Source: Bacteroidales bacterium (GTDB taxonomy: Bacteria; Bacteroidota; Bacteroidia; Bacteroidales; GCA-2748055). From it: a stretch of DNA of 19,817 nucleotides. The DNA lies in the NCBI GenBank assembly GCA_024763595.1, contig JANTFK010000008.1, positions 1-19,817 on the forward strand. Reading direction: 5' to 3'. The notes beneath the pieces are model-generated. The model made no database searches. It was not told where the DNA came from and saw only the letters and a program-made list of their open reading frames with translations. Each line of letters begins with the position of its first letter. Within the stretch, counting starts at the first letter, position 1. The position numbers and the translations under genes are program-made. Shown piece after piece: positions 16,326-19,817 of this stretch.

Positions 16326-16796
16326 TTACGCTTTATTCCGGTATGTTTCGTTCCGGTTGGAACCTGGTTCGGGCCTTACCGTTAGCCGGCAACGGGCCCG
16401 GTCTGTCCGGGACCTGTCAAGATCGTACTGGAATCCCAGCGGCTCCAGCACGCGCCGGTAAAGCAGATCGCAGTGCTCACAATAATCCCTGTAGGCTTCC
16501 ATATGAGTAAGCTCAAGGAGCCGTCCCTTGGAGGGACAATGGTGCATGGTAATGGAGAATTCCCCTTTCTCTTCGTCCAGGTCCATCGTGAAATCCGCGG
16601 CTTCCTCTTTCAGTGTTTTGCTCCAGTAGTTCCAGCAGCCACGCAGCCCATGCTCCATCACCTCATTTTTAAGATTTGTCAGGAAAAGATCAGAGAGATA
16701 TTTCCAAAAATCCACAACTGCTGATTTATCCTGTTTCTCTTCCAGGAATTTAAACAGCTCACTGTAGGCCGGTATGAATTCTGTGCATGAAATCAT
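16326..16796 (-). CDS. Small cysteine-rich protein, possibly L-2-amino-thiazoline-4-carboxylate hydrolase-like
   Basis: A 156-residue cytoplasmic protein I do not firmly recognise. An N-terminal helical half (to about 70) contains GCWNYWSKTL. The second half reads strand-motif-helix-strand: FSITMHHCPSKG (H85, H86, C87), YRDYCEHCDLLYRRVLEP (C106, C109), GFQYDLDRS, RCRLTVR (C136). The HCP and YCxHC spacing recalls the L-2-amino-thiazoline-4-carboxylic acid hydrolase family (ring C-N hydrolysis), and the cysteines and histidines could bind a metal; both points are by-eye inference. The last 16 residues are charged and polar. The ATG overlaps the TGA of the preceding sister-like gene (ATGA, 16793-16796), suggesting coupled synthesis of two subunits. 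The aminotransferase follows by 31 bp. Confidence 0.7.
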   Translation of the reverse strand: MISCTEFIPAYSELFKFLEEKQDKSAVVDFWKYLSDLFLTNLKNEVMEHGLRGCWNYWSKTLKEEAADFTMDLDEEKGEFSITMHHCPSKGRLLELTHMEAYRDYCEHCDLLYRRVLEPLGFQYDLDRSRTDRARCRLTVRPEPGSNRNETYRNKA

Positions 16797-17260
16797 AAAG
16801 ATCGTTTATAATAGCGCAATTGATAACCGCCATTTTCAGGGTTATATTTTGTCAACTCACAGTCATAGGGTGTATCCCTGCATATCTCCCTGTTCACAGT
16901 GCTGACAGTTTCATGGTAGAGTGGCGAGACCTTGTGCCCGCCTGCCTTTATATGAGCGACAGCCGGGGAGGCGTGCAGGAGGATATGCAGTTCAGCCGGT
17001 AACAGTTGCATTTGAAATTGAGCATGCTCAGTATGATAAATCTTTTCATAATGAGCCTTTATGGCCGTTAACCCGGTGTCTTTCAATGCCTTTTTTAAAG
17101 GGGTATAGTAAGCGGCGGCAAATTGTGCCAGGTATTCCTTCACCGATTCGGGGCCAAACCGCTGCCGCACATATTCGATACCATAGTTCAGCGCAATGTG
17201 AAAGTCCTGATGAAAATAGGTGCTCTCTTTTGCTTTTTGTTCGGTGTGTAGTCTGGCCAT
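16793..17260 (-). CDS. Small protein, apparent divergent sister of the downstream 156-residue protein
   Basis: A 155-residue cytoplasmic protein without a firm family. Its layout parallels the next gene: a helical N-terminal half (FHIALNYGIEYVRQRFG, YYTPLKKALKDTG), then LHILLHASPA, SPLYHETVSTVNREIC, TPYDCELTKY and GYQLRYYKR. Set against its neighbour, HASP replaces HHCP and YHETV replaces YCEHC, so the metal- or thiol-like residues of the neighbour are missing here while the overall order is kept. This suggests a degenerate, structural or regulatory partner in a hetero-oligomer. AGGGAG lies six bases before the ATG, the strongest Shine-Dalgarno in the operon. It starts 21 bp after the aldolase stop and overlaps the next gene by 4 bp. 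Function unknown; a role in the same pathway is inferred from position only. Confidence 0.7.
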   Translation of the reverse strand: MARLHTEQKAKESTYFHQDFHIALNYGIEYVRQRFGPESVKEYLAQFAAAYYTPLKKALKDTGLTAIKAHYEKIYHTEHAQFQMQLLPAELHILLHASPAVAHIKAGGHKVSPLYHETVSTVNREICRDTPYDCELTKYNPENGGYQLRYYKRSL

Positions 17261-17281
17261 TTTGTTCTCCCTGAGTTCAAT

Positions 17282-18052
17282 CTACAGCTTTGTTTTTTCT
17301 TTGAATCCATCCATGAGCTTCCTGATATAGCTGCCCACGCCAATGATATCCGCTCCCAGGACAATGAACCGGTATCCCATCTCAACCAGTTCATCAAAAT
17401 TGTCAACACTACCCGGTACCCCGGCAAACTTGCCATGTTTAATGGCTGCTGCGGCCACACGTTTGCGTGCTTCAATTAACTTTGGGTGGTCCCACTGTCC
17501 GGGGGCACCGATGCTATGGCTGAAATCACCGGGGCCAAAGAAAAGCGCATCAATACCATCCAGGCCGGCGATGGCATCCAGATCATCCAGTGGTTCCGGA
17601 TCTTCGATCTGTACCATCACAAACCGCTCTTTATTGGCCTGTTGCAAATACTCCTCAACGGGAGTGGTTGCATATCCGCCATCTGCTTTCCCCCCATCGA
17701 GCGGCCGGCGTCCGACAGGGTAAAATCTGGTCATTTTCACTACTTTACGAGCATCTTCCAGGCTCATTATATGGGGCACCATGATGCCCGTTGCATCCAG
17801 TTCAAGTGGTTTGATATAGTCACTGTAACTACCCCGGGGAATCCGCACCACCACATCCATATCGTGGCTTTTAGCCGCCCATACATGCATCTGAAGCGAA
17901 GCCCAGTCCTGTGCTGAATGTTCCCTGTCGATCCATACGCAATCAAAGCCGTTGAGCCCGGACAGATCTGTTACCTGTGCATCGAGATGAACCAGGAAAC
18001 AACTCACTACCTCTCCCGATGCTATTTTTCTGAGTACTTTACTTGGTCTCAT
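17282..18052 (-). CDS. HpcH/HpaI-type class II aldolase (2-keto-3-deoxy acid aldolase-like)
   Basis: A 256-residue enzyme of the HpcH/HpaI aldolase/citrate lyase family. Motifs in order: WIDREHSAQDW (H45, catalytic), VVVRIPRG (R70, substrate carboxylate), IMVPHI, FYPVGRRP, MVQIEDPE (E150) and FFGPGDFS (D176); the last two are the divalent-metal ligands. Length matches the family. Members cleave 2-keto-3-deoxy sugar acids or 4-hydroxy-2-oxo acids into pyruvate plus an aldehyde. The active site appears intact, so this is likely the carbon-carbon cleavage step of the operon. The start overlaps the DeoR coding end by 14 bp, so the two are cotranscribed and it is the first structural gene. Specificity (2-keto-3-deoxyrhamnonate, -galactarate or another acid) cannot be decided from sequence. 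Confidence 0.9.
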   Translation of the reverse strand: MRPSKVLRKIASGEVVSCFLVHLDAQVTDLSGLNGFDCVWIDREHSAQDWASLQMHVWAAKSHDMDVVVRIPRGSYSDYIKPLELDATGIMVPHIMSLEDARKVVKMTRFYPVGRRPLDGGKADGGYATTPVEEYLQQANKERFVMVQIEDPEPLDDLDAIAGLDGIDALFFGPGDFSHSIGAPGQWDHPKLIEARKRVAAAAIKHGKFAGVPGSVDNFDELVEMGYRFIVLGADIIGVGSYIRKLMDGFKEKTKL

Positions 18053-18845
18053 TGATCAGATGAATATGATGTTTTTCATAGGTTGATTTCACTTGTGGGT
18101 CTATTTCCCTGTCAGTAATCAGATGCCCGACTACCGATAACGGGGCAAACCTGACAAAAGAGTTTTTCTCAATTTTGGAAGAATCGCAGAGCAGGAATAC
18201 CTCATCGGCATTTTCTGCCATTTTAAGTGTAATGGAGGCTTCCTCCACATCATAAGATGTTAAACCTTTGGACAGCGATATGCCATCTGCACCGATAAAG
18301 GCTTTACTGGCATGGTACAGCCCGATATTTTTTTCAGCAGTGTGCCCGTAAATGGCTTCCCGGTCATTCACAACTTCTCCGCCAATCAGGATTAGTTTGA
18401 TATGATGAGAACGGATCAGTACTGAAGCCAAGGGAAGGGAGTTGGTAATGACTGTCAGCGGCTCTGTTCTGGACAGATAGGCAGCCAGAAATGAGAGTGT
18501 GGAGCCGGCATCTATAAAAACAATATCATTGGCGCGTATATAACGGGCAGCAATTTTACATATGTATTTCTTGTTTTCACTGTTCTGTGCAATTTTGTGA
18601 TTGTAGGTAAACAGGGGATCCGTTACTGTTTTCTTAATGGCACCGCCATGGGTTCTGATCAGTAACCCCTTTTCCTCCAGTTTCGACAGATCACGGCGAA
18701 TAGTAATCTCCGCAGCATTGCACACATTTAATATTTCCTGCGTGGAAACGGAATCCTGTTTTTCTAACAAACCCAGGATAAGCTGCCTGCGCATCTCCGG
18801 GTTTGTCGTATTCCTCTTTTCTCTATGCATTGTGCCTTTAAGCAT
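18039..18845 (-). CDS. DeoR/GlpR-family transcriptional repressor
   Basis: A 268-residue regulator. A winged helix-turn-helix (about 18-75) includes EITIRRDLSKLEEKG and LIRTHGGA, the DeoR signature. The C-terminal sensor domain shows IDAGST (111-116), TNSL (134-137), IGGE (154-157), IGADG and LCDSSK, the sugar-phosphate binding features of the family, which usually respond to a phosphorylated intermediate of the controlled pathway. It is the first gene of the long operon and overlaps the aldolase gene by 14 bp. An ATG at 18830 has AAAGG four bases upstream and may be the true start; 18845 has no Shine-Dalgarno. A 17-bp inverted repeat 15 bp upstream suggests it represses its own operon. The likely inducer is the product of the kinase or NagB-like step (inference). 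Confidence 0.93.
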   Translation of the reverse strand: MLKGTMHREKRNTTNPEMRRQLILGLLEKQDSVSTQEILNVCNAAEITIRRDLSKLEEKGLLIRTHGGAIKKTVTDPLFTYNHKIAQNSENKKYICKIAARYIRANDIVFIDAGSTLSFLAAYLSRTEPLTVITNSLPLASVLIRSHHIKLILIGGEVVNDREAIYGHTAEKNIGLYHASKAFIGADGISLSKGLTSYDVEEASITLKMAENADEVFLLCDSSKIEKNSFVRFAPLSVVGHLITDREIDPQVKSTYEKHHIHLINETK

Positions 18846-18859
18846 TGTACGAGTGATAA

Positions 18860-18876
18860 AACAGGCCTTGCCTGTT
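18860..18876. promoter_or_regulatory. Perfect inverted repeat, candidate DeoR operator
   Basis: AACAGGCCTTGCCTGTT is a perfect 7+3+7 inverted repeat, 15 bp upstream of the DeoR start and 9 bp downstream of the TATATTTG element. Its place just after the presumed transcription start suits a repressor site. No T-run follows on either strand, so it is not a terminator. Confidence 0.65.
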
Positions 18877-18885
18877 CATTACGAT

Positions 18886-18893
18886 CAAATATA
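18886..18893 (-). promoter_or_regulatory. Candidate Bacteroidota -7 promoter element (TATATTTG)
   Basis: TATATTTG on the minus strand matches TAnnTTTG exactly. A TTTG lies 24 bp upstream in a T-rich stretch, slightly farther than the usual -33 spacing. It would drive the DeoR-led operon with a start near 18880. Confidence 0.55.
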
Positions 18894-18942
18894 ATCATAA
18901 ATGAACAAGAAAAAGAACAAAAAGCGTATAAAAGCAATATTT

Positions 18943-18966
18943 TCCTGCGGGGACTACCGGACAGGA
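18943..18966 (-). terminator. Weak candidate terminator hairpin after the lipoprotein gene
   Basis: On the minus strand TCCTG-TC-CGG-TAGTCC-CCG-CAGGA can fold into an 8-bp stem with a 2-nt bulge, three bases after the TGA of the upstream lipoprotein gene. The sequence after it is AAAATATTGCTTTT rather than a clean T-run, so termination would be partial at best. If real, it separates that gene from the DeoR operon. Confidence 0.3.
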
Positions 18967-18969
18967 TGA

Positions 18970-19817
18970 TCAGTCCTTTGCGTAATAAAACGCTTTTGCA
19001 ATTTTCAGCAGGGCCTCTTTTCCTTCCGGATGGATAATCAGGATCCCTTCCCTGGAAGCACTCTCTCCGGGCTTAATATCCACCTGGCCCCCGTCGGAAT
19101 GCATACATCCGGTGGACATCTGGGAATTGCCCCCGACACCAGTAGCATCCCGGAATATGAGCCCGATGACGTGATCACTGTTCGGGGATTCAACAATGAG
19201 CAATGGCAGATCTGATTCGCTCTCTACATGCGCGTTATAGAAATCAGTTCTTGCTATTCCTTCCTGCTCAACCGAATAACAATCGAAAGTGTTGTCCCAT
19301 GTATTGTTGTGGTACCAGAATGTTCTTTCCCGGTTTGGATCACGAAAATCAGGGGCTGCTGTAAGCTGGATGCACACCGGGCTGGCAACATCTTCCAGCA
19401 CCTTATCCGACACGTTATGGTAAGTAACCGTTAGAAATAATCCGTACTGAAACTCTTCGGCTGTCCCGGTGAGTTCAAGATCTTTGCCTGCTTTTCCGGT
19501 GAGACTGATTCCCCCTGTGGGGGTTTCTTCAACAGTCAGGTCATGTAACTGGTCAGGTGCTAATAAAAAGTAGGGATCTTCCAGACTTTTGTAGGTACAT
19601 GATTCCGGAATCCAGATATCAATGAAATTGCGGGTTGTGGCCAGTACATCCATCTGAATGTAATTACCCGGGCGGATCCTTCTGTTGCCGATGAAGCCCG
19701 CCGGTGCATGTCCCGGGTACTTGTTCAGAAATGTTGAAGCGGCTTTGGAAGTTGTCACTGTGCTGGTACTCATTTCACTGTTACTCTTGTCAGAAGCGGA
19801 ATGGGTGGTGCATGCTG
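18970..19817 (-). CDS. Lipoprotein of unknown function, 5' end off the window
   Basis: An ATG at 19773 looks like a start, but the frame stays open to the window edge and reads A-C-TTHSASDKSNSEM before it. The cysteine (19810-19812) followed by a polar S/T/D/N-rich stretch looks like the mature N-terminus of a lipoprotein, so the true start with its signal peptide lies beyond 19817. About 281 residues are visible and the C-terminus is complete. The body is beta-rich: NRRIRPGNYIQMDVL, FIDIWIPESCTYKSLEDPYF, WYHNNTWDNTFDCYSVEQEG, LLIVESPNSDHVIGLIFRDA, STGCMHSDGG, and a sandwich-like end DIKPGESASREGILIIHPEG. I do not recognise the family; a carbohydrate-binding or galactose-mutarotase-like beta-sandwich would fit. 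It lies 124 bp upstream of the DeoR gene in the same direction. Confidence 0.75.
   Translation of the reverse strand, partial: ACTTHSASDKSNSEMSTSTVTTSKAASTFLNKYPGHAPAGFIGNRRIRPGNYIQMDVLATTRNFIDIWIPESCTYKSLEDPYFLLAPDQLHDLTVEETPTGGISLTGKAGKDLELTGTAEEFQYGLFLTVTYHNVSDKVLEDVASPVCIQLTAAPDFRDPNRERTFWYHNNTWDNTFDCYSVEQEGIARTDFYNAHVESESDLPLLIVESPNSDHVIGLIFRDATGVGGNSQMSTGCMHSDGGQVDIKPGESASREGILIIHPEGKEALLKIAKAFYYAKD

Noticed and set aside
12305..18052. Classical sialic acid catabolic operon
   Set aside because: A NagB-like and a sialidase-like gene are present, but no recognisable sialate lyase, ManNAc-6-P epimerase, NagA or sialate transporter; the aldolase is HpaI-type, not NanA-type.

Overview
The window looks like a carbohydrate/amide catabolic locus from a member of the Bacteroidota (perhaps a Marinilabiliales-like environmental bacterium). 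Three things point that way. A TAnnTTTG-type promoter element (TATATTTG) lies upstream of the regulator gene. Shine-Dalgarno sequences are mostly weak or missing, and leaders are A-rich. Most products are secreted proteins or lipoproteins of families common in that phylum. Planctomycetota, Lentisphaerota and Kiritimatiellota carry similar families and are not excluded. No tRNA, rRNA, CRISPR array, transposase or SusC/SusD-like transporter gene was seen. No gene-free stretch exceeds about 130 bases.

Layout, right to left in the direction of transcription (nearly everything is on the minus strand). (1) 18970-19817: 3' part of a lipoprotein gene of unknown function; its lipobox cysteine sits at the very edge of the window. 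(2) 18846-18969: control region with a candidate terminator, a TATATTTG promoter element and a perfect 7+3+7 inverted repeat, read here as the operator of the DeoR-type repressor. (3) 18845 down to 6758: one tightly packed run of twelve genes with many overlaps or gaps of under 25 bp. They encode a DeoR regulator, an HpaI-type aldolase, two small sister-like proteins, a class III aminotransferase, an FGGY kinase, a sialidase-like lipoprotein, a NagB-like isomerase/deaminase, an amidohydrolase, a signal-less ceramidase-like amidase, a GHL10-type glycosidase and a six-repeat Kelch protein. (4) 3613-6740: a lower-GC interruption holding the only plus-strand gene (a beta-helix protein) and a divergent metallophosphoesterase-CBM9 gene. 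(5) 1-3609: further minus-strand genes for secreted proteins: a second ceramidase-like protein, a CBM9-FGE-like fusion, and the start of an exported Gfo/Idh/MocA-type protein.

Inferred logic: exported proteins (sialidase-like, GHL10, Kelch, ceramidase-like, CBM9 proteins) process an N-acylated or otherwise decorated glycan or glycolipid outside the cytoplasm. Inside, the amidohydrolase and ceramidase-like amidase, kinase, NagB-like enzyme, aminotransferase and aldolase would take the released unit to central metabolism under DeoR control. The substrate is unknown. Several proteins carry visible changes at canonical active-site positions (NagB-like D to T, phosphoesterase DxH to DxW, FGE-like without its cysteine pair). 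The adjacent pair of about 155-residue proteins is the best candidate for undescribed chemistry.
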